From Paenibacillus sp. GM2 (GTDB taxonomy: Bacteria > Bacillota > Bacilli > Paenibacillales > Paenibacillaceae), in assembly GCF_900069005.2 (NCBI RefSeq), contig NZ_LN831279.1, forward strand, positions 882,130 through 946,129: a stretch of DNA of 64,000 bases. The letters run 5' to 3'. Below, in pieces: positions 34,604-43,783 of this stretch (position 1 is its first letter; each line of letters begins with the position of its first letter). A program made the translations under genes and the position numbers. Under the pieces are notes generated by a model, which was not told the DNA's origin, made no database searches, and was given only the letters and a program-made list of their open reading frames with translations.

Positions 34604-36335
34604 TCCGAGATCTCTCGTCAAACCTGTTTTGTACACGACTTTGGCCAATCTGGCTGGCTTAATCCCTTTTGTGCTGTTGGTAGAAGCGGCGAGATTGATC
34701 TTTAATCCGTTTATGAATCCCGATCTGTCATTCGATTCGGTACGGCTCTGGTTTGTGTGTGGTGCTCTGGCGGTTTCTCTCGTTCTTTTGATGGCCTGCG
34801 AAATCCCCGCCTATCGTGCCCAATACCGCGATGCCTACAGCGCGGCAGCGGACGGACGATCACGGCTGGCCGAACATATGCGCAAGCTGTCGCTAGGATA
34901 CCTGAACAAACGAGATCCGGGCGATCTGGCCAATCGAATGGTGGGCGATTTTTCGATGCTGGAACACGGCATTTCCCACTTGGTTCCGCAAATGATCGGT
35001 TCCGCCGTCATGCCAGTTGTCGCTCTGGTTGGCTTGTTTTTCCTCGACTGGCGTCTGGCGCTTGCTCTGTTCGCGACACTGCCGGTCGCCATTCTACTGG
35101 TGCTCTTGACATCGGGCATTCAGCGCAAACTCGGCTCGAAGCATATCAGAGCCAAGATGAATGCTTCCAGTAGGCTGCAAGAATATTTGAACGGAATCCG
35201 AGTGATTAAAGCCTATAATTTGACCGGAGAACGCTTTGTCCGGCTGGAACAGTCATTTAAGGAGTTGATGCGGCAGAGCATCCGTCTCGAAGGGACGATC
35301 GGACCGATTGTACTAAGCGCGATTACCTGTGTACGTGCCGGTCTGACCCTGATGATCATGGCTGGCGTTTATCTGCTGACAGGAGGAAGCCTGCATGTGA
35401 TCACATTCGTAGCTTTCCTGATCATCGGAACTCGCATTTTCGATCCACTGACAACCGCGCTCGCCGGTTATGCGGAATTTCGCTATTTGGAGCAGGCGGG
35501 GGAACGCATCGTTCAGCTTTTAAAGGAACCGGTTATGGAAGGAGAACGGCAGCCACCTGCGAGCCATGATGTCGTATTGAAGCATGTTACGTTTGGCTAT
35601 CATGATCAACCCATCTTGCGAGATGTGAGCATGAGCATGCCGGCCGGCTCCTTTACCGCATTGGTCGGCCCTTCAGGCAGCGGCAAGAGTACCATTCTTC
35701 GGCTTGTTGCTCGGTTTTACGACCCGGAACGCGGAATGGTAACGATGGGCGGGGAGGATGTTCGTGCCATGGATCCCGAAGCATTGCTCAGAAAAGTATC
35801 GATGGTGTTTCAAGATGTATACCTCTTCCAGGATACCATTGCAGGCAATATCGGGTTCGGACGGAGTGATGCAACGTGCGAGGAAATCGAGGAAGCGGCG
35901 CGCCTTGCTTGTTGTCATGATTTTATCATGAAGCTGCCTAACGGTTACGACACGATGGTGGGCGAAGGCGGAAGCACGCTGTCGGGCGGTGAAAAACAAC
36001 GAATTTCCATTGCTAGGGCGATATTGAAAAATGCGCCGATCATTTTACTCGATGAAGCAACGGCTTCGCTCGATCCCGAGAACGAAGCAGAGATTCAGAC
36101 CGCGATCGATCGACTGGTGCGAGGCCGAACCCTCATCGTAGTTGCTCACCGGCTCAAGACCGTGCAGCATGCCGACCAAATTGTTGTATTGGATCAAGGG
36201 CGGATCGTGGAGCAAGGCTGTCATGACGAATTACTCTCAACGAATGGCTTGTATGCTCGGCTGTGGCAACGCCAACATGGTACAAGTGAAAGGGGGGATT
36301 CGTTTGATGAGTTCAAAGACCAAAGAAATGATTGA
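34566..36335 (+). CDS. ABC transporter, fused permease-ATPase (YbtQ/IrtB type) subunit 2
   Basis: A 589-residue half-transporter. Six helices (about 18-310) precede an ATPase domain with Walker A GPSGSGKST (368-376), signature LSGGEKQR and Walker B IILLDEATASLDPENE. Start at ATG 34566, with AAAGGGGGAGC upstream inside the end of the preceding gene. A longer in-frame start at 34470 has no site. It is translationally coupled to its partner and overlaps the next gene by 29 bp, so all three are made together. Confidence 0.92.
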   Translation: MNMSMLRNMTADNPRSLVKPVLYTTLANLAGLIPFVLLVEAARLIFNPFMNPDLSFDSVRLWFVCGALAVSLVLLMACEIPAYRAQYRDAYSAAADGRSRLAEHMRKLSLGYLNKRDPGDLANRMVGDFSMLEHGISHLVPQMIGSAVMPVVALVGLFFLDWRLALALFATLPVAILLVLLTSGIQRKLGSKHIRAKMNASSRLQEYLNGIRVIKAYNLTGERFVRLEQSFKELMRQSIRLEGTIGPIVLSAITCVRAGLTLMIMAGVYLLTGGSLHVITFVAFLIIGTRIFDPLTTALAGYAEFRYLEQAGERIVQLLKEPVMEGERQPPASHDVVLKHVTFGYHDQPILRDVSMSMPAGSFTALVGPSGSGKSTILRLVARFYDPERGMVTMGGEDVRAMDPEALLRKVSMVFQDVYLFQDTIAGNIGFGRSDATCEEIEEAARLACCHDFIMKLPNGYDTMVGEGGSTLSGGEKQRISIARAILKNAPIILLDEATASLDPENEAEIQTAIDRLVRGRTLIVVAHRLKTVQHADQIVVLDQGRIVEQGCHDELLSTNGLYARLWQRQHGTSERGDSFDEFKDQRND

Positions 36336-36687
36336 GAACTATGTTGAAGCGTATAACTCGTTTGATGTCTCGGGAATGGTTAAGCTCTTGCATCAGAACA
36401 TACTGTTCAGAAATTATGCGAATGGCGAGGTTAACGTGGAGACCTATGGTATCCAAGCGTTTAAAGAGCTGGCCGAAAAGTCGATTAAGACTTTCTCTAG
36501 CCGTCGTCAGAACATCATGGAGTATCGGGTTAGAGAGGACAAAATAGAAGTATTCATTAATTATGAGGGGATACTGGCCGTTGATTTGCCGAACGGGTTA
36601 AAAACGGGAAACAAGCTGCGGCTAAAAGGGAAGTCAGTATTTCAATTTGAAGAAGGAAAAATATCACGAATTGAAGACTACAGTTGA
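36307..36687 (+). CDS. NTF2-like (SnoaL-type) protein
   Basis: A 126-residue protein with the cone-shaped alpha+beta fold pattern of the nuclear transport factor 2 superfamily. An N-terminal helix (KEMIENYVEAYNSFDVSGMV) is followed by a strand (HQNILFRNYAN) and a C-terminal sheet (KSVFQFEEGKISRIEDYS). Members include small polyketide cyclases and many ligand-binding proteins, so function is open. ATG 36307 follows GAAAGGGGGG. It overlaps the ABC gene by 29 bp and belongs to the same operon. Confidence 0.8.
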   Translation: MSSKTKEMIENYVEAYNSFDVSGMVKLLHQNILFRNYANGEVNVETYGIQAFKELAEKSIKTFSSRRQNIMEYRVREDKIEVFINYEGILAVDLPNGLKTGNKLRLKGKSVFQFEEGKISRIEDYS

Positions 36688-36751
36688 TTAACAAGGTAAG
36701 CTCTCAAGGGAACCCCCCAAGGGAACCGTAGGGGGACTGAACAGGCTGTGG

Positions 36752-37210
36752 ATGGTATCCTCTGTTAACCCGCCCATCTCTAATCTGGCAATTGGAACGG
36801 TACCGGTGCAACGAGCGGGTATAGCATCCGGCATGAGCAACGTGGCTCGTCAGATGGGAAGCGTACTCGGAGTTGCTCTTTATGGGGCCATCCTGTCCAG
36901 CCGCTGCACCTTACTTGTCACGGATAGAATTCAGTCCTTGCAAGGCGATCAGCTTTCCGAATCGGCGAAGGGGCAAGTGATTCAAGCGCTTGAGTCGGCA
37001 GGCCTGATTGCAGGCAGCAATGGTCTGGCAGGCATGGAACAGGATATCCTATTTCAAAATGCTTCGCTGCTTGACCTCTTACCGTGAGATTGCATGTGCA
37101 TCTTTCGTGGAAGGAACGATTGACATTATCAAAGATCAACCGCTGTGATTTTGGCAATCGGTGCCGTGCTTTGTCTTGTTCTGATTCGCAAGAAGGATTT
37201 GCGGCATTAA
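36752..37210 (+). pseudogene. C-terminal relic of an MFS (DHA2/EmrB-type) drug exporter
   Basis: The frame contains NPPISNLAIGTVPVQRAGIA and SGMSNVARQMGSVLGVALYG, the conserved helix 11-13 region of 14-helix drug:proton antiporters. It stops at 37087. After a frame change the typical end appears (VILAIGAVLCLVLIRKKDLR) with a stop at 37210. The first ten or so helices are gone. Confidence 0.8.
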
Positions 37211-37241
37211 TATAAAAATGACCAAGTACAGGTGAAATAAA

Positions 37242-38774
37242 ATGAGAATGAGAATGATAGCAACAATCTTGTGTGGACTGTTCATCTTTCCTCTATTCAG
37301 TTCAGCGCGAAGTGATGGAAGTATGCAAGTTGAGCGATCTGAAACGTCAGTTTTCTCCGAAGTGGATGCGTATATTGCTCGTGAAATGAAACAACAACGT
37401 CTTCCGGGGCTGGCTCTCGGGATTGTGCAGGGGGACCGCATTCTTTACCTTAGGGGATATGGTCAGGCCGATTCAACCGGTCGGCCGGTAACGCCTGAAA
37501 CTTCGTTTGGAATAGGTTCGATCGGCAAGTCGATTACGGCCATGGCTGTTTTGCAGCTGGCCGAAGAGGGAGAAATCGATTTGGATGCGCCTATACAGCG
37601 CTATATTCCTACCCCATATAACGGTGCAGAGTCCATTACCGTACGCCAATTACTTAACCAAACAAGCGGGTTCACTCAAATTTCGACTTTTAGCAACACC
37701 CTATCAAGTATCGACATTCAAGATCAGGATGCTCTTGAGAAAAATGCCTTATCTTATGCGGATAAGTTTTTAAAGAAAGCCGTTCAAACCGAGCAACCCT
37801 TCAAGTATTCGAACGCAAACTATGTACTGCTCGGTTATATTGTGCAACAAGTATCCGGCCAGTCCTATGGCGACTACGTGAAGGACCATATTTTTGCTCC
37901 TCTGTCTATGCAAGACAGCTATGTTACGCTTGACGAAGCTGCTGCGCACGGGCTGGCAAAGCCCCATCGCCGAATATTTGGATACAACGTTCCCTATGAA
38001 GGTCCCTATATTTATATTCCAGGAGATGCGCCGGCAGGGTATCTCTATTCGAGTGCTAAAGACATGAGCCATTACCTGGTTGCCCAGATGAACGGCGGCC
38101 GATTTGAAGACAATTCCGTTCTCTCTTCGGAAGGCATTCGCCTTATGCAAACCGAACCTGTTCCGGGAACTTACGCCATGGGTTGGATGACAGATCAAAT
38201 TAACCATTTGCCGGTTATCGGCCAGCCGGGGGGCTCCATAGGATTTCAGGCGCAAACTTATATAGTTCCGGAACAGCAGTTGGGAGTGATTGTGTTCGCT
38301 AATGTACTGGACGCGATCGATGCCACGTGGCCCAACAAAACACATGTCATTACAACTACCCATATTGCCGCCGGGATCATAGACTTACTCAATAATGACC
38401 CCATTGGAGGATCGGGTCTAAGCATCTCACAGAAATACGGGGTCGTAAATGGGCTAGTATTCATACTTAGCATATGGTTATTATATACGGTCTATAGAAC
38501 TGCGAAGCGCTGCCTTGGGCCGTGGAATCCTGACAGATCCCACCATACTAAATTATCTATCAAAATTATTATTTCTAGAATTATTCTAAATTTTGCGGGT
38601 CTGTTTTTTGTCCTAATGTTAAGTATGACTCAAGTAGTTCCGGTATGGCATATTGCAACCATTTATCAGCCTGACCTAATCCTGTGGCTGAAAATAATGA
38701 CTGTACTTATGGCACTGAAGGGAAGCATGGAAATTATACGGCTGGTTCGGTCGAATGGTATGAAAAAGCTTTAA
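37242..38774 (+). CDS. serine hydrolase of the beta-lactamase/class C family with membrane tail
   Basis: A 510-residue protein. A signal peptide or anchor (MRMRMIATILCGLFIFPLFS) is followed by a beta-lactamase-related domain (about 40-385). Catalytic motifs are SIGK (SxxK, S93 and K96) and YSNAN (YxN type). An HxG-like third motif sits in GQPGGSIG. The C-terminal 110 residues contain three predicted helices (VVNGLVFILSIWLLYTVY, IILNFAGLFFVLMLSMTQVV, LILWLKIMTVLMALK). This layout is common in Firmicute FmtA/PBP4*-like proteins acting on cell wall or peptide substrates. It need not confer antibiotic resistance. Confidence 0.87.
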   Translation: MRMRMIATILCGLFIFPLFSSARSDGSMQVERSETSVFSEVDAYIAREMKQQRLPGLALGIVQGDRILYLRGYGQADSTGRPVTPETSFGIGSIGKSITAMAVLQLAEEGEIDLDAPIQRYIPTPYNGAESITVRQLLNQTSGFTQISTFSNTLSSIDIQDQDALEKNALSYADKFLKKAVQTEQPFKYSNANYVLLGYIVQQVSGQSYGDYVKDHIFAPLSMQDSYVTLDEAAAHGLAKPHRRIFGYNVPYEGPYIYIPGDAPAGYLYSSAKDMSHYLVAQMNGGRFEDNSVLSSEGIRLMQTEPVPGTYAMGWMTDQINHLPVIGQPGGSIGFQAQTYIVPEQQLGVIVFANVLDAIDATWPNKTHVITTTHIAAGIIDLLNNDPIGGSGLSISQKYGVVNGLVFILSIWLLYTVYRTAKRCLGPWNPDRSHHTKLSIKIIISRIILNFAGLFFVLMLSMTQVVPVWHIATIYQPDLILWLKIMTVLMALKGSMEIIRLVRSNGMKKL

Positions 38775-38916
38775 GTTTGAAACAAAAGCACTACAGAAAT
38801 GACTATGATAGCGAAAAATGATATTTTTCATTTAATAATCAGGATCATTGACGACACCTCTTCAACAACATGGGCCTGGCGTTTTTTTGAGGGATCTGGA
38901 CAAAGATTCGTCCTTT

Positions 38917-39031
38917 TCAGTTGAAAGCTTGGAAAGCCTTCAATAGAAATGCAGGGTCGGAATCCACCAGCAAGACCTTGGTTTCTATCATTTGATATGC
39001 GTAGGCCAGGTTATAGGCAGTGGTCGTTTTT
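38917..39031 (-). pseudogene. ParA-type ATPase fragment cut at the tRNA repeat
   Basis: On the minus strand the sequence reads KTTTAYNLAYAYQ, then KVLLVDSDP, then a stop at 38919-38917. These are the second half of the Walker A loop and the A' motif of ParA/Soj partition ATPases. The GG-G-GK part of the loop is missing because the gene is cut where the tRNA-Leu repeat begins. About 37 residues remain of the usual 250. ParA genes are frequent on integrative elements and plasmids. Confidence 0.65.
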
Positions 39032-39137
<106 letters not shown>

Positions 39138-39414
39138 CTGCATGCTTAGGATCAGCAAGGTACTGCTCATGGCCTGTGTGTCTCAAACCAACCGATAAAG
39201 TGTTTTAGAGCGCTTGCTGTCTAGCAATTCCGATCATTTCACTCCTAAGCAGGGTCTCCAAAAATTGACTTATATTATCGGATATGGTACTCTTATCTTT
39301 AATACATATTAGCGGACGTGAAGTACAGGATTCTAAAAAGCCGAATGACCGCTAATCTTTATTAGTGGCCATTGAAATGGTTGTGTTAAAATAATTTACT
39401 TTTGGAGGAATCCT

Positions 39415-39618
39415 ATGCAAACAGGTACAGTTAAATGGTTTAATGCTGAAAAAGGCTTTGGTTTTATCGAAATTGAGGACGGAAACGATGTGTTTGTTCA
39501 TTTCAGCGCGATTGAGGGTGACGGTTATAAGTCATTGGATGAAGGGCAACGCGTCCAGTTCAATGTGACCCAAGGCAACCGTGGGCCACAGGCTGAAAAT
39601 GTCTCTAAAATTTATTAA
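39415..39618 (+). CDS. csp: cold-shock protein
   Basis: A 67-residue CspA-family RNA chaperone. RNP1 is KGFGFIEI and RNP2 is VFVHFSAI, within a single OB-fold domain of normal length. TTTGGAGGA lies 5-10 bases before the ATG. Monocistronic, with a terminator at 39629. Confidence 0.96.
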   Translation: MQTGTVKWFNAEKGFGFIEIEDGNDVFVHFSAIEGDGYKSLDEGQRVQFNVTQGNRGPQAENVSKIY

Positions 39619-39628
39619 ATCTTTCGAG

Positions 39629-39655
39629 CTGCCCTAAATATGGGGCAGTTTTTTA
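39629..39655 (+). terminator. terminator of the cold-shock gene
   Basis: Stem CTGCCC / GGGCAG with loop TAAATATG, followed by TTTTTTATTATT. Confidence 0.9.
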
Positions 39656-39730
39656 TTATTCCTGTTTTACATTCATGCACGAGGATTGTCATTTTCGTAA
39701 ATGAAAATAAAATAAGCGGAGGTATTGAAA

Positions 39731-40003
39731 ATGAACAAAGAACAATTGATCGAAGAAGTGGCGAAATCTAGTGGGTTCTCAAAAAAGAATGCTGAAAAGG
39801 CAGTAACGCATGTGCTGGATTCGATTTTTGAAGCTCTAAAACAGGGCAAAGAAGTTCAACTAGTTGGCTTCGGAAGATTTAATGTCCGTAGTCGTGAAGC
39901 ACGCATGGGAAGAAGCCGTAAAACCGGTAAAGAGGTGGAACTTCCGGCGGGTAAAGTTCCTGTATTCACGGCAGGAGTCACTCTGAAAAATGCTTTGAAT
40001 TAA
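39731..40003 (+). CDS. hup: HU-family DNA-binding protein
   Basis: A 90-residue histone-like protein (MNKEQLIEEVAKSSGFSKKN). It has the family signature GFGRFNVRSREARMGRSRKT and the intercalating-proline-region PAGKVPVF near the end. It bends and compacts DNA as a dimer. ATG 39731 is preceded by GGAGGT; a TTG at 39725 is too close to that site. Confidence 0.96.
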   Translation: MNKEQLIEEVAKSSGFSKKNAEKAVTHVLDSIFEALKQGKEVQLVGFGRFNVRSREARMGRSRKTGKEVELPAGKVPVFTAGVTLKNALN

Positions 40004-40019
40004 ACTTAATGCTAATATA

Positions 40020-40208
40020 AAAAAAAGATGTGACTACATCAGAAAGCGGTTTTTTATCAAAACAAGTACACATGATTCGAACGATAGCGACGTATTTTCT
40101 ACCATTGATGACATTATTAACTTTTACTCCAAACAGGGTTTGGAGAGAAAAGCAGCCAAGCTGGGAAGTTTAAAGAATGGCACAGGCAAGGAAAAGGATG
40201 ATAAATGA
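40020..40208 (+). pseudogene. start-less coding relic of unknown function
   Basis: An open frame ending at 40208 reads CDYIRKRFFIK, then STIDDIINFYSKQGLERKAA and KLGSLKNGTGKEKDDK. The sequence is convincingly protein-like (amphipathic helix and charged tail), but no ATG, GTG or TTG lies between the preceding in-frame stop and this stretch. Either it is a remnant or it uses a rare start. Family not recognised. Confidence 0.4.
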
Positions 40209-40356
40209 TAATTGGGGAAATAATTCTTTACAACCGACCAGTTAGGACAATGAAGAAGAGTTCGTTGTTGATAATGATTTCCTGCGTTTTTTCTTCATGT
40301 TTGGTAAGCCTCGGAAATTCATTACTGCGAGTGATTCCCATGAAAAGGGGATTGCT

Positions 40357-41349
40357 ATGAAATCACTTCAAGAATACACCCGTTGGAAGAAGGACATGGC
40401 TCTTCACGGTAAATCGGATTTGCGAAAGAGCATCTGGCAGTTGGTTAATAGTATCGTTCCCTTCCTATTGCTGTGGGGGCTTGCCTATGAAACACTGTCT
40501 ATCTCAATATGGATCACGCTGTTGCTTGCAATTCCAGCAGCCGGATTCATGATCCGAATCTTCATTATATTTCATGATTGCTGCCATCTGTCTTTCTTTG
40601 CTGGGAGGAAGGCGAATACGATCATCGGAACGATGACGGGGATCCTCACTTTTTTCCCGTATGAGCAATGGAAAAATGAGCACTCCATTCATCATGCGAC
40701 TAGCGGAAATTTGGGCCGTAGAGGCACGGGTGACATTTGGACGCTGACTACGAAGGAATACGCGGCACTTTCCCCTTGGAAGCGTCTGGGGTACCGTCTA
40801 TACCGCAACCCAATTGTCATGTTCGGGCTCGGACCTGTATTTATCTTCTTGTATGCATACCGCTTGAACCGGAGGGGTGCCAGACGCAAAGAGCGTATGA
40901 ATACATACCTAACAAACGCAGCGTTAGCTGGCTTGATGGGATTGCTCTGTTGGTTGCTAGGCTGGAAGGAGGTCCTACTGGTGGAGGGGACGATTCTCTA
41001 TTTGTCTGGCGTTGCGGGCATATGGCTCTTCTACGTGCAACATCAATTTGAGGGGACCTATTATGAATGTGCAGATGAGTGGGATTTCGTTAGCGCGGCT
41101 ATGAACGGCAGTTCCTACTACAAGTTGCCTAAAATCCTGCAATGGATGACAGGAAATATCGGCTTCCACCATATTCATCATCTGGATCCCCAGGTGTCAA
41201 ACTATAACTTGCAGCTAATACACGATAGCAACGCCGCCATGCATAGTGTTCCTGCCATCGGAATCCGTATGAGCCTGCAGGCGCTTCGATACCGACTGTG
41301 GGACGAGAGCAGCAAACGGTTTGTGGGATTTCGGCGTCTTAAAGAATAA
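40357..41349 (+). CDS. fatty acid desaturase (Des-like)
   Basis: A 330-residue membrane desaturase that introduces a double bond into phospholipid acyl chains. The three histidine boxes of the di-iron site are present: HDCCH (73-77), HSIHH (109-113) and HHIHH (271-275). Four hydrophobic segments surround them. Start at ATG 40357 after AAAAGGGGA; a longer frame from 40297 is not supported. Proximity to the cold-shock gene fits a role in cold adaptation. No DesKR-type two-component genes are adjacent. Confidence 0.92.
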   Translation: MKSLQEYTRWKKDMALHGKSDLRKSIWQLVNSIVPFLLLWGLAYETLSISIWITLLLAIPAAGFMIRIFIIFHDCCHLSFFAGRKANTIIGTMTGILTFFPYEQWKNEHSIHHATSGNLGRRGTGDIWTLTTKEYAALSPWKRLGYRLYRNPIVMFGLGPVFIFLYAYRLNRRGARRKERMNTYLTNAALAGLMGLLCWLLGWKEVLLVEGTILYLSGVAGIWLFYVQHQFEGTYYECADEWDFVSAAMNGSSYYKLPKILQWMTGNIGFHHIHHLDPQVSNYNLQLIHDSNAAMHSVPAIGIRMSLQALRYRLWDESSKRFVGFRRLKE

Positions 41350-41350
41350 A

Positions 41351-41391
41351 CATAAGGCAGATCGTAGTTTATTGCGATCTGCCTTATGTTT
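41351..41391 (+). terminator. strong terminator after the desaturase
   Basis: 14-bp stem CATAAGGCAGATCG / CGATCTGCCTTATG followed by TTTATT. Confidence 0.9.
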
Positions 41392-41436
41392 ATTCCCTGT
41401 TTTGGTAATGCTCGAGGTCCAATGGCTTTCCCTTTT

Positions 41437-41660
41437 TTAACGGAAAAACTGCCAAATATACATCACGATAAAAAGAAGTGTTCCTACTGCAATGATAGTG
41501 AAAGCAAAATACCCAAAATAGCGAAGGATGCGCGGCATTTTTTCCATATCAACTTTTGCGTTGGTGCACCCATAATGTTTCTATAATGATCCGTTGCGGA
41601 GTTAAAGGAAGATAATTCTTCCTGTGTTTTATTATTTTCTTCATTATCCGACTCAGTCAT
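41437..41660 (-). pseudogene. small membrane protein with a one-base frameshift
   Basis: AGAGGT precedes ATG 41660, which encodes MTESDNEENNKTQEELSSFN and on to NIMGAPTQK. After that the frame must change by one A in the run at 41554-41557 (plus strand TTTT). It then reads VDMEKMPRILRYFGYFAFTI and IAVGTLLFIVMYIWQFFR before a stop. The restored product of about 74 residues has an acidic N-terminal half and one membrane helix. Read without correction the frame ends in an unlikely sequence. Family not recognised. The indel may be real or a sequencing error. Confidence 0.65.
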
Positions 41661-41893
41661 GAACAACATACCTCTTTGTAACGTAGTTTTAGGAATTGTA
41701 GCACTATACAAGCTGTATTTTCAATTTTTTTGGAGCTAGGTACAGAGGTTAGAGTAGGGACTGGATACAAAAGCTGGTGTGCGGAGTTTAGAGTAGGGGC
41801 TTAAGATACAAAGCTAGGCTATAGAGCATAGAGTAGAAACAAGATGCAAAGCCAAAGTGTGGAAAACTAAGCGTGAGAGTGAAGTTGGGCGTG

Positions 41894-41978
41894 CTAACGG
41901 AAATGTGGGACGTTATTCGGGCTAAAACCGACTAATATCGCTCATTTTTGGTCGGATAACGTCTCCTATTTCCGTTAG
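41894..41978. repeat. 85-nt hairpin element, copy 1
   Basis: Outer arms CTAACGGAAA / TTTCCGTTAG; inner arms GACGTTATTCG / CGGATAACGTC (one G-T pair). It is followed by a further TTTCCGTTAG at 42019-42028 and a small dyad (TGATGA ... TCATCA). Confidence 0.9.
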
Positions 41979-42418
41979 AAATTCGACTGGTCTGATTTTA
42001 GCGAAATAAGGGCTGTGATTTCCGTTAGCTGTATGATGAAGTTCGCGTCATCATCTCCCAGCAGAGGTTAGAGTAGAAGTTTGAGGTACAAAGGCTAGGC
42101 GCAGAGGTAGAGTAGAGTCTAAGGCACAAAAGCGGGGTTCAGAGGTAGAGTAGAAGTTTGAGGTACAAAAGGTAGGTGCAGAAGTTAGAGTAGAATCTGA
42201 GGCACAAAAGCAGAGTTTAGAGGTAGAGTAGAAGTTTGAGGTACAAAAGCTAGGCGCAGAGGTTAGAGTAGAGTTTGAGGCACAAAAGCGGGTTCAGAGG
42301 TAAGAGTAGAAGTTTGAGGTACAAAAGCTAGGCGCAGAGTATAGTGCAGAACATAGAGTAGAAACAAGATGCAAAGCCAAAGTGTGGAAAACGGAGCATG
42401 AGAGTGAAGTTGGGCGTG

Positions 42419-42503
42419 CTAACGGAAATGTGGGACGTTATTCGGGCTAAAACCGGCTAATATCGCTCATTTTTGGTCGAATAACGTCTCCTATTTCCGT
42501 TAG
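42419..42503. repeat. 85-nt hairpin element, copy 2
   Basis: Same outer arms; the inner arms GACGTTATTCG / CGAATAACGTC are a perfect 11-bp match. Confidence 0.9.
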
Positions 42504-42904
42504 AAATTCGACTGGCCTGATTTTAGCGAAATAAGGGATGTGATTTCCGTTAGCTGTATGATGAAGTTCGCGTCATCATCTCCCAGCAGAGGTTAGAGTA
42601 GAAGTTTGAGGTACAAAAGCTAGGCGCAGAGGTTAGAGTAGAGAAAAGCAGGGTTTAGAGGTTAGAGTAGAGTCTGGGGCACAAAAGCAGAGTTTAGAGG
42701 TAGAGTAGAGTCTAAGGCACAAAAGCGGGTTCAGAGGTAGAGTAGAAGTTTGAGGCACAAAAGCTAGGCGCAGAGTATAGTGCAGAACATAGAGTAGAAA
42801 CAAGATGCAAAGCCAAAGTGTGGAAAACGGAGCATGAGAGTGAAGTTGGGCGTGCTAACGGAAATGTGGTTCGTTATATGGCTGAAATTAGCAGGTTAGA
42901 GATT

Positions 42905-42989
42905 CTAACGGAAATGAGGGACCTTATTCGGGCTAAAACCGAGTAATATCGCTCATTTTTGGTCGAATAACGTCTCCTATTTCCGTTAG
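42905..42989. repeat. 85-nt hairpin element, copy 3
   Basis: Same length and outer arms; inner left arm GACCTTATTCG has one mismatch to the right arm. It is preceded by an extra 50-bp unit starting CTAACGGAAATG at 42855. Confidence 0.9.
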
Positions 42990-43247
42990 AAATTCGACTG
43001 GTCTGATTTTAGCGAAATAAGGGATGTGATTTCCGTTAGCTATATGATGAAAATTCGCGTCATCATCTCCCAGCAGAGGTTAGAGTAGAAGTCAGAGGTA
43101 CAAAAGCTAGGCGCAGAGTATAGTGCAGAACATAGAGCAGAAACAAGATGCAAAGCCAAAGTGTGGAAAACTAAGCATGAGAGTGAAGTTGGGCGTGCTA
43201 ACGGAAATGAGGTTCGTTATATGGCTGAAATTAGCAGGTTAGAGATT

Positions 43248-43332
43248 CTAACGGAAATGAGGGACCTTATTCGGGCTAAAACCGACTAATATCGCTCATT
43301 TTTGGTCGAATAACGTCTCCTATTTCCGTTAG
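43248..43332. repeat. 85-nt hairpin element, copy 4
   Basis: Same as copy 3, also preceded by the extra 50-bp unit (43198-43247). Confidence 0.9.
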
Positions 43333-43430
43333 AGATTCGACTGGTCTGATTTTAGCGAAATAAGGGCTGTGATTTCCGTTAGCTGTATGATGAAGTTCGC
43401 GTCATCACCTTTATCTCCCAATGGACATTA

Positions 43431-43783
43431 TCGTCCGTTACAGGGGCAGCGCATGGGAAGAGCAATGCTGACTACGGCTAACGGTGGCCAATAAGGTCCA
43501 AGGGATGTGGTTCAACCGACCGCCTCCGTCATGCAGCGAAGCACCGCGCGCTGGGAGCTGCGCGTAGAGCGGGATCCGACGCAACAGGGGATATCCGATG
43601 TCCCCCTGTAGTCCCCGTCTTGCCGCGAAAAAAGGGACTTGTCCCCCAAGTCATTAGCGATGAGCGAATGCCGAAAAATGCACGATGCTTACATTGCACC
43701 CAGGCAGTGTGCTATTTATACCAGGCAGTGTGCGATTTATAAAAGAAGGCCATGCTCTTCCTTAGCTAAAAAAGAGCGGCGCA
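43431..43783. other. GC-rich intergenic block with a short tandem repeat
   Basis: No gene. The first 200 bp are richer in GC than the neighbouring repeats and contain small dyads. A 20-bp sequence beginning CAGGCAGTGTG occurs twice with a 21-bp period (43701-43720 and 43722-43741, one mismatch), just beyond the 3' end of the YesN-type gene. Confidence 0.55.

Larger units (their letters stand above)
41733..43430. repeat. 1.7-kb nested repeat region
   Basis: Non-coding. Two repeat families alternate. One is a tandem unit of about 38-40 bp containing GAGGTTAGAGTAGAAGTTTG and GGTACAAAAGCTAGGCGCA, with variants. The other is a longer element that begins with CTAACGGAAATG, contains TTTCCGTTAG twice and ends with TGATGAAGTTCGCGTCATCA. 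The long element starts at 41894, 42419, 42855 and 43198. Between its copies lie tandem blocks of roughly 360, 270 and 120 bp. The composition is A/G-rich on the plus strand in the tandem parts. No frame of useful length is open. Confidence 0.92.

Noticed and set aside
37242..38774. Antibiotic-resistance beta-lactamase
   Set aside because: The SxxK/YxN domain with C-terminal membrane helices is typical of housekeeping serine hydrolases; resistance cannot be claimed from sequence.
41733..43430. CRISPR array
   Set aside because: Repeats are tandem with related, not unique, intervening sequence; repeat lengths vary, and no cas genes are present.
43431..43640. Pseudogene in the GC-rich block
   Set aside because: No frame gives recognisable protein sequence beyond about 25 codons.
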